Source: an uncultured Gemmataceae bacterium
Lineage (GTDB): Bacteria; Planctomycetota; Planctomycetia; Gemmatales; Gemmataceae
Direction: 5' to 3'
NCBI GenBank assembly: GCA_937922175.1
Contig: CAKZUU010000022.1
Coordinates: 1-28,053 of the forward strand
DNA: 28,053 nucleotides
A model generated the notes under the pieces. That model was given only the letters and a program-made list of their open reading frames with translations, was not told the DNA's origin and did not search any database. Positions within the stretch are counted from its first letter, which is position 1. Each line of letters opens with the position of its first letter. Shown piece after piece: positions 15,799 to 24,313 of this stretch. The position numbers were made by a program, and so were the translations under genes.

Positions 15799-16959
15799 CT
15801 AGTCTGGCTTTCGGAGCAAGTGCCGCGGCAGGTCCGCGACTCGCGAACAGCAAAGCTGCTCCATGACCTGTTTCAGTTGCACCTTCAACATCGCGATGGC
15901 ATGATCCCCCCCCTGCCGACCCAACGCCGCCACCGCATACATAAAGGTACGCCCCAAAAAGGCGAATTCGGCCTGGCACGCTAAGGCTCGCGCGATGTCC
16001 GGCCCGGTCCGCAAGCCGCTGTCAATCATCACCCGGATCTTACCGCGATACTTCGGTGCAATCGCCAGCAGCGAGCGAATGGTCGATTCGCCGACGTCGA
16101 TTTGCCGACCGCCATGATTGGAAATGATGATCCCATCCAGCCCGAGTCGGACACACAACTCGGCGTCCTCTTCGCTGGCAACCCCTTTCATCACCAGCTT
16201 TCCTTTCCAGCGATCCCGGAGCGATGCGACCCGGCTTTCGTTGAGTCGGCCTGAAAACGTCGCATTCATGTACGCTCCGAGCTGCTTGATCGTCATCCCT
16301 TTCTTGGGCATATATTTTTCCATCGTGGCGAAGTTAGGTTTTCCCTCGACCAATGTATGCCAAATCCAACATGGCCGAACGAACATTTGCATTACATTCC
16401 GAAGTGTCATCCGTGGAGGCATCGCCAGACCGTTCCGAATATCACGTGGGCGGAAGCCGAACGTTGGCACATCGGAAAGCAACACGAGAACTCGGCAGCC
16501 GGCAGCATAGGCCCGATCTAATAAATCGTTGCGGATCGCCTCATCTTTGGGGTGATACAATTGATACCAGAAACGACCGTGCGTTATCTCCCCGATCCGC
16601 TCAATGCTTGCCGTCGAAACGGTGCTGAGAATGAAGGGGATGTTATGTTGAGTGGCGGCGCGTGCGAGAATTTCTGGCGACCCCGGCCAAATCAATCCTT
16701 GAAGCCCAACCGGCGCGATGCCAAAGGGCGCCTCATATTCCTCACCAAACAATTCGGTTCTCAGAGATGGCGGTTGGTATTCCACCAAATAAAGCGGTTT
16801 GAGTTCGACGAGACGCAGCTCCTCCGTATTCTTCCGTAGATTAATATCTTCATTGCAACCGCCATCCAGATATTCAAAGGCGAATTTAGGAATTCGTCGT
16901 CTCGCTCGTTCGCGCAGGTCTTCGACACTGGGAAAATTGGGATTGTAGGTCAAGTTCAT
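15799..16959 (-). CDS. FMN-dependent alpha-hydroxy-acid dehydrogenase (L-lactate dehydrogenase/glycolate oxidase family)
   Basis: This 386-aa TIM-barrel flavoenzyme oxidises L-2-hydroxy acids to 2-oxo acids. The N-terminus has FAFEYLDGGCNEDINLRKN at 27-44. FMN-site blocks follow: FGIAPVGLQGLIWP, PFILSTVSTASIE and FWYQLYHPKD. The active site is Lys258 (LVMKGV) plus His282 and Arg285 in ISNHGGRQIDVG, which fits the family signature S-N-H-G-[AG]-R-Q. VMIDSGLRTGPDIARAL binds the phosphate. The segment LLSDVPTFGFRPRD has DVP where many members have DTP, close to the active site. Whether the substrate is lactate, glycolate or another acid cannot be told. Genes on either side give no metabolic context, and no good ribosome binding site precedes ATG 16959. 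Confidence 0.9.
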   Translation of the reverse strand: MNLTYNPNFPSVEDLRERARRRIPKFAFEYLDGGCNEDINLRKNTEELRLVELKPLYLVEYQPPSLRTELFGEEYEAPFGIAPVGLQGLIWPGSPEILARAATQHNIPFILSTVSTASIERIGEITHGRFWYQLYHPKDEAIRNDLLDRAYAAGCRVLVLLSDVPTFGFRPRDIRNGLAMPPRMTLRNVMQMFVRPCWIWHTLVEGKPNFATMEKYMPKKGMTIKQLGAYMNATFSGRLNESRVASLRDRWKGKLVMKGVASEEDAELCVRLGLDGIIISNHGGRQIDVGESTIRSLLAIAPKYRGKIRVMIDSGLRTGPDIARALACQAEFAFLGRTFMYAVAALGRQGGDHAIAMLKVQLKQVMEQLCCSRVADLPRHLLRKPD

Positions 16960-17275
16960 GATGCAAAGACCCGTTGGATACCCGAAATTTTGTATTGTAT
17001 ACGCTGAGAGAGATCCGGGCCGCTGTCACCTCGGGATGCGTACCAAGCCCCGGCACGACGGCGACAACCACAGGAGGTTTCGGACGAATCAAGGGCCGAT
17101 GGGTGAACGATCCGTGCGGTGGATTCGAGAAGGGGCGGGAGACGATCATCAGGCCCGCGGAGGCGACAAGACATTCGGGAGAAGCACGTCGCCCTTTTTC
17201 AGGTGTCGGGATTTGGGGACTCCCCGTCGGGACACGGGGCTTTCATCTGAGCAAGAGCGTCGCGGAGGTACGAAC
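16960..17275. other. Divergent intergenic region (dehydrogenase / TGS GTPase)
   Basis: These 316 bp lie between two genes that point away from each other, so promoters for both should be here. A locally A/T-rich patch at about 16985-17003 could hold a -10 element in either direction; I cannot assign a -35 with confidence. A small hairpin-forming repeat with 6-bp arms (CCCCGT at 17222-17227, ACGGGG at 17234-17239) is 36 nt before the GTPase start, in its presumed leader. GGAGG at 17263-17267 is the GTPase ribosome binding site. Confidence 0.4.
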
Positions 17276-18274
17276 ATGGCGGTTAATCTGACACCGCAGT
17301 ATCACGAAGCGGAGGAGGAGTATCGCCGAGCACAGACGGCGGAGGAGAGACTCGCTGCCTTGCAAAAGATGTGGCGTGAGGTGCCCAAACACAAAGCCAG
17401 TGAAAAGTTGCAAGCGGAGATCAAGCAGAAAATCAGTCAGGCGAAAAAGGAGTGCGACCGAGAACGTCAAACGAATAAGAAATCGGGTGTGAGTTACAAG
17501 ATTCCCAAGCAGGGTGCGGGACAGATCATGCTGCTGGGAGCGCCCAATGTCGGGAAGAGTCAATTGCTGTGCCGGCTGACGAAGGCGAAACCGGCGGTGG
17601 CTCCTTACCCGTTTACCACACACGAACCGCACGTCGGCATGATGGACTGGGAAGACGTTCACATACAATTGGTGGACACGCCACCGATCACCGCCGACTT
17701 CCTGGAGCCTTATTTGGCGAGCTTGGTCCGCGCCACGGATGCTGCATTGCTGATGGTGGACTTGGCCGACGATGACGGGCCGTTTGCGGCCGAGGCCATC
17801 ATCGACAAGCTGGCGTCGGTCAAGACGATCCTGACCGGGTCGCCCCCCCGGGAACCAAGCGATCCCAGCGTCCGCTACACCCGAACGATTCTGGGCGCGA
17901 ACAAAATCGACGCCGAGGGGGCAGAAGATCGCTTGACGGTGTTGCGCGAGATGTTCGCTGAGCGATTTCCGATCCAGGCTTTTTCGGCGGAGCATGGTCA
18001 GGGGATGGAGGATTTGCGCACGGCGTTGTACCGCTCGTTGAATGTCATTCGCGTTTATGCGAAGGCCCCGGGGAAGCCACCTGACATGACCGCGCCGTTC
18101 ACGTTGCCGGCGGGGAGTACGGTAGCCGATTTCGCGGCACGCGTCCACAAGGATCTCGCCGAACACCTCAAGTCAGCACGGATCTGGGGCACCGGAGTTT
18201 ACGATGGCCAATCGGTCGGTCGAGACCACGTCCTGCACGATCGAGACGTGGTGGAACTGCATGGCGGCCACTGA
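17276..18274 (+). CDS. TGS-domain GTPase (Obg/DRG-like)
   Basis: This is a cytoplasmic P-loop GTPase of 332 aa. The first ~75 residues are a charged helical region like that of DRG proteins. The G1 motif GAPNVGKS is at 88-95, Thr114/Thr115 form the G2 region (PYPFTTHEPHVGMM), G3 is DTPP at 134-137, and G4 is NKID at 209-212. The C-terminal TGS domain (about 268-332) starts FTLPAGSTVADFAARVHKD and ends with the usual VLHDRDVVELHGG. TGS GTPases of this group bind ribosomes, so a translation-related role is inferred. G3 has Pro in place of the usual Gly of DTPG (DTPP). GGAGG lies 8 nt before ATG 17276; longer frames reaching back to 16958 lack protein-like sequence. Confidence 0.88.
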   Translation: MAVNLTPQYHEAEEEYRRAQTAEERLAALQKMWREVPKHKASEKLQAEIKQKISQAKKECDRERQTNKKSGVSYKIPKQGAGQIMLLGAPNVGKSQLLCRLTKAKPAVAPYPFTTHEPHVGMMDWEDVHIQLVDTPPITADFLEPYLASLVRATDAALLMVDLADDDGPFAAEAIIDKLASVKTILTGSPPREPSDPSVRYTRTILGANKIDAEGAEDRLTVLREMFAERFPIQAFSAEHGQGMEDLRTALYRSLNVIRVYAKAPGKPPDMTAPFTLPAGSTVADFAARVHKDLAEHLKSARIWGTGVYDGQSVGRDHVLHDRDVVELHGGH

Positions 18275-18442
18275 CCGATCGGATTCGCCGGACGGGTCGC
18301 CACCCAGATCCGGGCCTGCCCGGCTGAAAGAAACGAACCTTACTTCGCGATTTTTACTGGTGGGGAAAACACCGAGATCGTAAGCTGAGGCTTAGCTGCA
18401 ACCGTCAGGTTTGACGATTCGGGTCAGGTCGAGGATCTATTC

Positions 18443-20263
18443 ATGAATCGCGTCCTCCTCACATGGGCCACTAGTTGGATCAGCGTTGCCGCCCTGGGTG
18501 CTCATCCCCCGTTGGACGGCTTGTGGCAACTCGTGTCGGTTAACCCCGCTATCGAATCGGTCCAAGCGATTCTGGAATTCCAGACAAACGACGGCCAACC
18601 CACGGTCAAGGTTGTGTTCACTCCGGGGAGCAGTGACGCCTCGGTGTCCGACCTCCGCGTGACGGAGAAAACCATCTCGTTTCGCTTCCGTCAGCGGTTG
18701 CAAGCGTCGCAGCGCCCGGTGGAAACCGAGGTCGAATTTGTCGGCGTGATCGGATCGGACCCGAAGCTGATTTTGGGCAGTACCGGGCCGGTCGGCGGCG
18801 ACGATCGCTTCCGCCTCCGTTCCAAATTAATCGCCACGACGAAAAGGGAGTTGACGTCGGAAGAATTGCTTCGTCAGCAGCCTCAGCCAGAACCGATGCA
18901 GCAGATTCGGCAACTGATGGCTCAGCTGACCCAGCTTTCGTCACAGCTTCGACAAGAAAAGGACGAAGAGAAGCGAAAAGAGTTGCAGCAACAGGCCCTG
19001 ACTCTGTCCCGGGAGCGCGACGAGAAGGTCCCGCAATGGTTCCGCGAAACGCTGACCAAGCACGGGAACCATCTGGCAGCGGCCGATGCCGCCCTGAATT
19101 TGGCCCGGTCCGCGACGAGCGCGAAACTGACAGCCGAAGAGGCCGACCTGATCGTCGCCACCGTTCGCCGGCACGCCGAACCTTATGGGCCGCGGTTCCT
19201 CGTCGCCTCGTTGGTGTCGCTGGCCGAGATATTCATCAACAGCCCGGAGTTCGTGGCGTCGGCCCTCAACGCCGCCCAGATTTCCGCCGACGCCTTGTCC
19301 GACGACCATCCGCTGGCGATCCAAAGCCGCTGCTTGGCCGTGTATCAAATCGCCCTGGAAAAGAGCGGCCGCTCCGCCGACACTCCGACCATCGCCGCAA
19401 AACTCGAGACCATCGAAAACAAGCTGGACGAAGAATATTTGGCCAAGGTTCCGCCCTTCAAGCCGGATCCATTTGCTGGACGGAAGGACAAAAACGCCAA
19501 TCGCGTCGTCGTCCTCGAGTTGTTCACCGGGGCGCAATGTCCTCCGTGCGTCGCCGCTGATGTCGCCTTTGATGCTCTCATGCACGCTTACAAGTCCGAA
19601 GATCTGATTCTCGTGCAGTACCACGTGCACATACCCGGCCCTGACCCGATGACCAACCCCGACACCCTCGCCCGGTGGAACTACTATCGCCAGAAGTTCA
19701 GCGACCAGGTCCGTGGCGTACCGACCTCGCTGTTCAACGGTCAACCTCAAGCCGGCGGTGGCGGCCCGATGGCCTCCTCCGAGGCAAAATTCAAACAATA
19801 CCGCCGCGTCATTGATGATCTGTCGGAAAACTCGTCCGAACTCCGCATCAACCTCCAGGCCGCTCGACACGCCGACGACATCGACATCAGCGTCGAAGTC
19901 ACGGGGAGCAAAAAGGATCCTCCATCCGACTGGAAATTGCGGTTGCTTTTGATCGAAGACGAAATCCGTTTCGCGGGCAATAATTCGATCCGCTTTCACC
20001 ATCACGTCGTCCGCGCCATGCCGGGCGGCCCCGAGGGCGTGGCGCTTCAGATGCCCTCGTTTCGGCATAACTCTTCGATCCATGTCGCGGAGCTCCGAAC
20101 GAAACTCGACCAATACTTGACGTCCTTCGCGAAAGAGCAACGACCGTTTCCTCAACCGAGACGACCTTTGGAGCTGCGGCGGCTCAAAGTCATCGCCTTG
20201 GTCCAGGATGATACGACGGGCGAAATTCTTCAGGCCCGGCAGTGCGATGTGACCGAACCATGA
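18443..20263 (+). CDS. Secreted thioredoxin-fold protein with CPPC motif
   Basis: This 606-aa exported protein has a signal peptide at residues 1-20 (cut near ALGA-HPP). A beta-rich N-terminal domain starts LDGLWQLVSV, which recalls the first block of TIGR03067 proteins but is otherwise different. A Gln/Glu/Lys-rich coiled coil lies at ~150-192 and a helical region at ~200-335. A thioredoxin-like domain then begins VVVLELFTGAQCPPCVAADVAFD, with the redox pair Cys366-Cys369. It continues with a cis-Pro-like VRGVPTSLFNG and a C-terminal beta domain similar to Omp28/DUF1223-type proteins. The likely location is the periplasm, possibly in thiol-disulfide exchange; the partner is unknown. GAGGATC about 12 nt upstream supports the start. 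The DUF1080 gene follows after 71 bp. Confidence 0.75.
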   Translation: MNRVLLTWATSWISVAALGAHPPLDGLWQLVSVNPAIESVQAILEFQTNDGQPTVKVVFTPGSSDASVSDLRVTEKTISFRFRQRLQASQRPVETEVEFVGVIGSDPKLILGSTGPVGGDDRFRLRSKLIATTKRELTSEELLRQQPQPEPMQQIRQLMAQLTQLSSQLRQEKDEEKRKELQQQALTLSRERDEKVPQWFRETLTKHGNHLAAADAALNLARSATSAKLTAEEADLIVATVRRHAEPYGPRFLVASLVSLAEIFINSPEFVASALNAAQISADALSDDHPLAIQSRCLAVYQIALEKSGRSADTPTIAAKLETIENKLDEEYLAKVPPFKPDPFAGRKDKNANRVVVLELFTGAQCPPCVAADVAFDALMHAYKSEDLILVQYHVHIPGPDPMTNPDTLARWNYYRQKFSDQVRGVPTSLFNGQPQAGGGGPMASSEAKFKQYRRVIDDLSENSSELRINLQAARHADDIDISVEVTGSKKDPPSDWKLRLLLIEDEIRFAGNNSIRFHHHVVRAMPGGPEGVALQMPSFRHNSSIHVAELRTKLDQYLTSFAKEQRPFPQPRRPLELRRLKVIALVQDDTTGEILQARQCDVTEP

Positions 20264-20334
20264 CGAAATGCCACCAGCTTGCTGCCGGCTCAGCTCGGCA
20301 TGCTCGTACCGGCCCTCTCCTGAGGTAGCGTGAA

Positions 20335-21018
20335 ATGATTCGTGCCTTGATCGTGCTTGGTTTGCTCGTCAGCCCGATGGCAGCGGCTGAACCCGTCCGT
20401 TTATTCAATGGCAAAGACTTGACCGGCTGGAAGCTGCACGGCGACGCGACCAGAAATCGCTGGACCGTGGGCCAACCCTCCCTCGCGCCCACCCATTCGG
20501 GCAAGCTTGTCGTTCAACCGGTGGGTTCCGATGGCGCTTTGGTCAACAGCGACAATGGCGGCATCAATATTTTCACCGAGGCCGAGTTCGGCGATTGCCG
20601 GCTCGAAATTGAAGTGATGGTCCCTCAAGGTTCAAACTCCGGCATCTACCTCATGGGCGAATACGAAGTGCAAGTGCTGGACAGTTACGGCCGACGCGAG
20701 TTGAAGTACGGTGACATGGGCGGCATCTATGATCATGCCCCGCCACGACTCAACGCGGCCAAGAAACCCGGCGAGTGGCAGAAATTTGTCATCGAATTCC
20801 GCGCCCCCCGCTTCGCGAAAGATGGCCGACGACTCCAGCAAGCTCGCTTCGTCAAGGTGACGTTGAACGGCCAGTTGATTCATGAAAATGTCGAACTGCG
20901 CGGGCCGACGACAGCCGGTCTGACGGGGCGTGAAAAACCCCGTGGCCCGCTGATGCTGCAAGGCGATCACGGACCCGTTGCCTATCGCAACATCATGCTT
21001 CAGCCGTTGGACCAGTGA
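20335..21018 (+). CDS. DUF1080 (3-keto-disaccharide hydrolase-like) secreted protein
   Basis: This 227-aa protein has a signal peptide (MIRALIVLGLLVSPMAAA) and one DUF1080 domain with a concanavalin-like jelly-roll fold. Family landmarks are VRLFNGKDLTGWKLHGD at the start, DCRLEIEVMVPQGSNSGIYL, then YEVQVLDSYG, GDMGGIYDHAPP and, at the end, LMLQGDHGPVAYRNIML. DUF1080 proteins are very common in planctomycetes. Some have been shown to hydrolyse 3-keto-glycosides, so a role in sugar breakdown outside the cytoplasm is plausible, but the substrate is unknown. A GAGGT site about 10 nt before ATG 20335 supports the start. Confidence 0.9.
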   Translation: MIRALIVLGLLVSPMAAAEPVRLFNGKDLTGWKLHGDATRNRWTVGQPSLAPTHSGKLVVQPVGSDGALVNSDNGGINIFTEAEFGDCRLEIEVMVPQGSNSGIYLMGEYEVQVLDSYGRRELKYGDMGGIYDHAPPRLNAAKKPGEWQKFVIEFRAPRFAKDGRRLQQARFVKVTLNGQLIHENVELRGPTTAGLTGREKPRGPLMLQGDHGPVAYRNIMLQPLDQ

Positions 21019-21140
21019 CTGCCACTGATCCCCGCCGAACAACTCGTCGGTCCATTGTTCGGCTCATCAGAAGACGGGCCCGTTCTCGGCTACGTCCCCA
21101 TGCACTTTGGATCGACATCTCTTACTTTTCGAAGATATCT

Positions 21141-21737
21141 ATGTCCGCCCGCTCCGCCTCGGCTGCCTTGGTCCTCATCCTCCTCGCTACATTCACTCCG
21201 GCGACAGCGCAAAATACCAAACTCGAGGACCCGCCCAGTCCGCCACCTCCCGAGAAGCAGCGCGAATTCCTTGGGCATGTGCAAATCATCTCGATGACAC
21301 TCATCGAAAACATCAAATTGAAGATCCGACTCAAAAAGTCGAACAATCAGGAAGTCGATGTTTTTCGACTCTGCTGTTCGGATGCGCCAAATCTTATCGT
21401 GAGTCACTATATTTGTAACGCAAGTTATACCGTCGTCGTGGGAGAGAACATATTAGACGCACCTTTCACGACCTCCACGACCCTTGCGGCTTGTGAACAG
21501 ACCACGCCGAAGACAGATCAAACACCGCCTGTTCCTCCGGAATTTTATGTTCCCTGTCCAACCTCCTCCCGACGTTGGACCATTTTCCGATTCCGTCGTT
21601 GCGGACGTCAACGTCCTCGGTGTTGGACGATTGTCGGACGCTCGATTGACGAACGACCTAATTCCCCGACCGATTCCCTTGACGTGGACGATCTCACGAC
21701 GCAAAAGGGGAAGCTCCGATGTTCAACCATGATCTAA
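21141..21737 (+). CDS. Secreted protein of unknown function, possibly frameshifted near its 3' end
   Basis: From ATG 21141 the frame encodes 198 aa. It has a clear signal peptide (ASAALVLILLATFTPATAQ, cut after ATA) and a Pro-rich segment (EDPPSPPPPEK). A beta-like domain follows (VQIISMTLIENIKLKIRLKK and VDVFRLCCSD, then CNASYTVVVGENI) with several Cys. After about residue 133 the reading becomes Arg-rich (RFRRCGRQRPRCW) and overlaps the kinase start by 19 nt. In the next frame, the same stretch reads as a more ordinary protein (PPPDVGPFSDSVVADVNVLG and onward), ending at 21732. This suggests a frameshift near 21530-21560. I do not recognise the family. The ribosome binding site is weak. Confidence 0.5.
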   Translation: MSARSASAALVLILLATFTPATAQNTKLEDPPSPPPPEKQREFLGHVQIISMTLIENIKLKIRLKKSNNQEVDVFRLCCSDAPNLIVSHYICNASYTVVVGENILDAPFTTSTTLAACEQTTPKTDQTPPVPPEFYVPCPTSSRRWTIFRFRRCGRQRPRCWTIVGRSIDERPNSPTDSLDVDDLTTQKGKLRCSTMI

Positions 21738-24041
21738 TCAACCTTCTCTGGCAACGACTGATGACTGAACCCGACTCTGATAAGGTGATAGAGGAACTCT
21801 GCCGCGACCATCCCGAAAAACGGTCCGAACTACTGCAGTACGTACGATCAATACCCACTCTCATTCACAAGCGGAGTGCCCAAGCTTCCTCCAACGACCC
21901 CAATCGTCAATCCGACGAGTGCGATTCCGCTCCGACCGATGCAAAAAAATGGATTCAAATCGGCGAAGTTCTCGCCGGGCGCTATCACATCCTTGAACGA
22001 GTCGCTGTCGGCGGGATGGGTATCGTTTACCTCGCCGAACAACGCGAACCGATCCGCCGTCGGGTTGCAATCAAAGTCATTAAACCCGGAATGGATTCTC
22101 ACCAAATCGTCGCTCGATTTCTGCAAGAGCAGCGGTTGTTAGGTGTGATGGACCATCCGAATATCGCGAAAATCTTCGACGGCGGCATGACACCTTCCGA
22201 GCTGCCCTACTTTGTGATGGAGTTCGTGCCAGGATTACGCTTCAATGATTTTTGTGAGCGCGAACATCTCGATCTTTAAAAACGACTGAAGCTCTTCATC
22301 AATGTCTGCCAAGGTGTGCATCACGCTCATCAAAAAGGAATCATCCATCGAGACTTGAAGCCATCAAATCTTCTGGTCACCATCATCGATGGTCGGCCCA
22401 TTCCCAAAGTGATTGATTTCGGAGTCGCCAAAGTTCTTCACCATGGGCTAGCGGATCAAACGTTTCATACGGCTGCAAATGTCGTGATCGGCACGTTAGA
22501 GTATGTCGCACCCGAGCAAATCCTCTCTTCCTATCTCGATGTCGATATTCGAGCCGACGTTTACAGTCTGGGCGTGGTCCTATATCAACTGCTTTGCGGC
22601 CATTTACCGTTGTCTCGTGAGCGCGAATTGCGGGGCTCTTTAGACGAAGTCGCCCGAACCATCCGCGAAGTGGTTCCCCAACGGCCGAGTCAGCGTCTCT
22701 CGCGCGGTCGAAAGAAGAGATCTACAGAATCGAACCAGCTCAACATCGCCTCACGGCAATCGATCAGCACGGACTTGGATTGGATTGTCATGAAATGTTT
22801 GGAAAAAGATCGAAACTGCCGGTATGCGAGTGTCATGGAGTTGATCTCGGACTTGGAATGTTTTCTCCAGCATGAACCGGTCAGCGCACGACCGCCCTCG
22901 AAGATCTATCGACTGAACACATTCGTGCGACGACATTATGGAAAGGTAGCGGTTGCTGTATTGTCTCTGGTTGTGTTGATCGTCAGTCTGGTTGTCAGCA
23001 TGGCGGGTTGGATTCGAGAAGTGAAGGCTGAACGCCGCGCGGAGAATGAGGCTGCTGTCCATCGTGCCTTAGCCAATTTCATCTCGACAGATCTCTTTAA
23101 AAAGATGGACGTGCTTGAACAACAGATCGTCGGTTTGCCTCCCGATCCTAACATTTCTCTAATCTCCTTAATCGATCGGACATCCAGTACCATCAATGAG
23201 GGTCGACTCGCTGACCAACCGCTCGTCGAGGCGGCACTTCGACTCACGCTGGTCAAGGCGTATCTCTTGCTTGGTAAGTTGGAGCCTGCTGCTGCTCATG
23301 CCCGTCGGGCGTTAGAGATCAACCGAGAGATGTTGGGTCCCGATCATACCAACACGATCGACGCGATCTACCATTTGGCCGAAGTCCATTATTCGGCCGA
23401 CAAAGTTGATGAGGCCATCCATTGCCTCCAGAATGTCATCGATGCACGGAGGCGCCGCGGCGAAAGTGAATCCAAGCAGGCACCTCCACGCGGAAACGCT
23501 GCTCATCGATCTTCGATCGCGAATCGAGCCGATTCCGGATCTGATCAATCGCTTGGAAAACATCGCTGAACGACAAGCCCGGGTGCTAGGACCGTTGGAC
23601 CAAGAAACTCTTATGACGCACCAAATCATTGCACGGAAAATGACCGAATCGGATGCAATCGAGGAGACGACGAGAAAACTCGACCGCTTGCTCGAAATGT
23701 TCGAGACGACTTTCGGGCGGGACAATCCAAAAACGGTCGATATTCTCAACATGAAAGCGAATCATCTGCTCAAGCAGGGTGATAACCTGAGCGCCGAAAA
23801 CGTCTATCGTGATCTTTTAAAGAGATCGACCAAAGTATACACTGCTGATCATCTGATCATTGCCGTGTTCAAGCACAATTTCGCGATCTGCCTTTTTCAG
23901 CAGGGAGAGGAAAGGGGCGGGGAGGCCATCAACCTCCTCAAGGAAGCTCGCCCGGTGATGCAGCGATTGCCTTCAGGACACCGTCTCCGCAAGGTGTTCG
24001 AGGAAACCTGGGCCATCGCTGAGAAAATGCTGAATAAGTAA
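21719..24041 (+). pseudogene. Ser/Thr protein kinase with TPR region, broken by a stop codon and a frameshift
   Basis: The gene starts at ATG 21719 (AGGGG about 8 nt upstream) with a short planctomycete-type N-terminal helix region. The kinase domain has the glycine loop ERVAVGGMGIVYLAE, Lys119 in VAIKVIKPG and VMEFVPGL. At 22277-22279 an in-frame TAA interrupts the helix before the catalytic loop. The same frame then continues without loss: LFINVCQGVHHAHQKGIIH, HRDLKPSN (Asp212), VIDFGVAK, YVAPEQ. A membrane span (VAVLSLVVLIVSLVVSMAGW) and TPR-like repeats follow. Near 23478 the frame breaks by +1: the old frame ends at 23569, while the repeats go on in the next frame to 24041. Two lesions argue for a pseudogene rather than one sequencing error. 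The intact ancestor would be ~770 aa and membrane-anchored. Confidence 0.85.
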
Positions 24042-24180
24042 CCGCCATCCTTGGTTGGTCCCCGGAGTGCCCGTCCGCGGTGCGGTCCGTCGCGGAATCA
24101 GTAAGACGGTCCGCTCCGGCGCGACATTGGTCGCCCCTGTCTCGTCACGATCATCACCGACCGTCGCAACTCATCGCGCC

Positions 24181-24209
24181 TTGTCGCGCGAAATGACGAA
24201 GACTATGAA
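24181..24209 (+). promoter_or_regulatory. Candidate promoter of the TetR/efflux unit
   Basis: TTGTCG (24181-24186) and TATGAA (24204-24209) are separated by 17 nt, close to the TTGACA-17-TATAAT consensus with two mismatches in each box. Transcription would start near 24216, about 100 nt before the TetR start codon. It is a prediction from sequence only, in a genus whose main promoter consensus I cannot verify. Confidence 0.35.
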
Positions 24210-24215
24210 TTCGGT

Positions 24216-24231
24216 GACGGACCAGTCCGTC
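24216..24231. promoter_or_regulatory. Palindrome, candidate TetR operator
   Basis: The sequence GACGGAC-CA-GTCCGTC is a perfect inverted repeat with 7-bp arms and a 2-bp centre. It lies at the expected transcription start of the promoter-like sequence just upstream and 82 bp before the TetR start codon. TetR dimers commonly bind such short palindromes over their own promoters, so autoregulation is the natural inference. Confidence 0.4.
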
Positions 24232-24313
24232 CGAAAATGGGGCCGATCAACGACAAATGCTGGGCGCGGTGAAGCGGTGGCGCATGGTGCGGACGATCGA
24301 AGCGAGTAAAGGA

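Noticed and set aside
15557..15979. 140-codon open frame on the minus strand with an internal GGAGG-like site between the dehydrogenase and the PSD1 gene
   Set aside because: Overlaps the dehydrogenase 3' end in another frame and is Arg/Gly-rich with no protein-like pattern.
16958..17275. Upstream extension of the TGS GTPase frame back to 16958
   Set aside because: The extension reads as random sequence, and the strong GGAGG is placed for ATG 17276.
18365..18410. Short hairpin-like repeat TAAGC-TGAG-GCTTA before the CPPC protein gene
   Set aside because: Only 5 bp of stem, no T-run, and no sign of a known leader element.
18941..20155. 404-codon open frame on the minus strand opposite the CPPC protein gene
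   Set aside because: No recognisable motif; Gly/Arg/Val-rich composition typical of the complementary strand; the plus-strand gene has a signal peptide and a redox motif.
22277..22279. Programmed readthrough or recoding at the in-frame TAA of the kinase gene
   Set aside because: No selenocysteine-like element is apparent (and that would need TGA), and the second lesion further downstream makes simple decay more likely.
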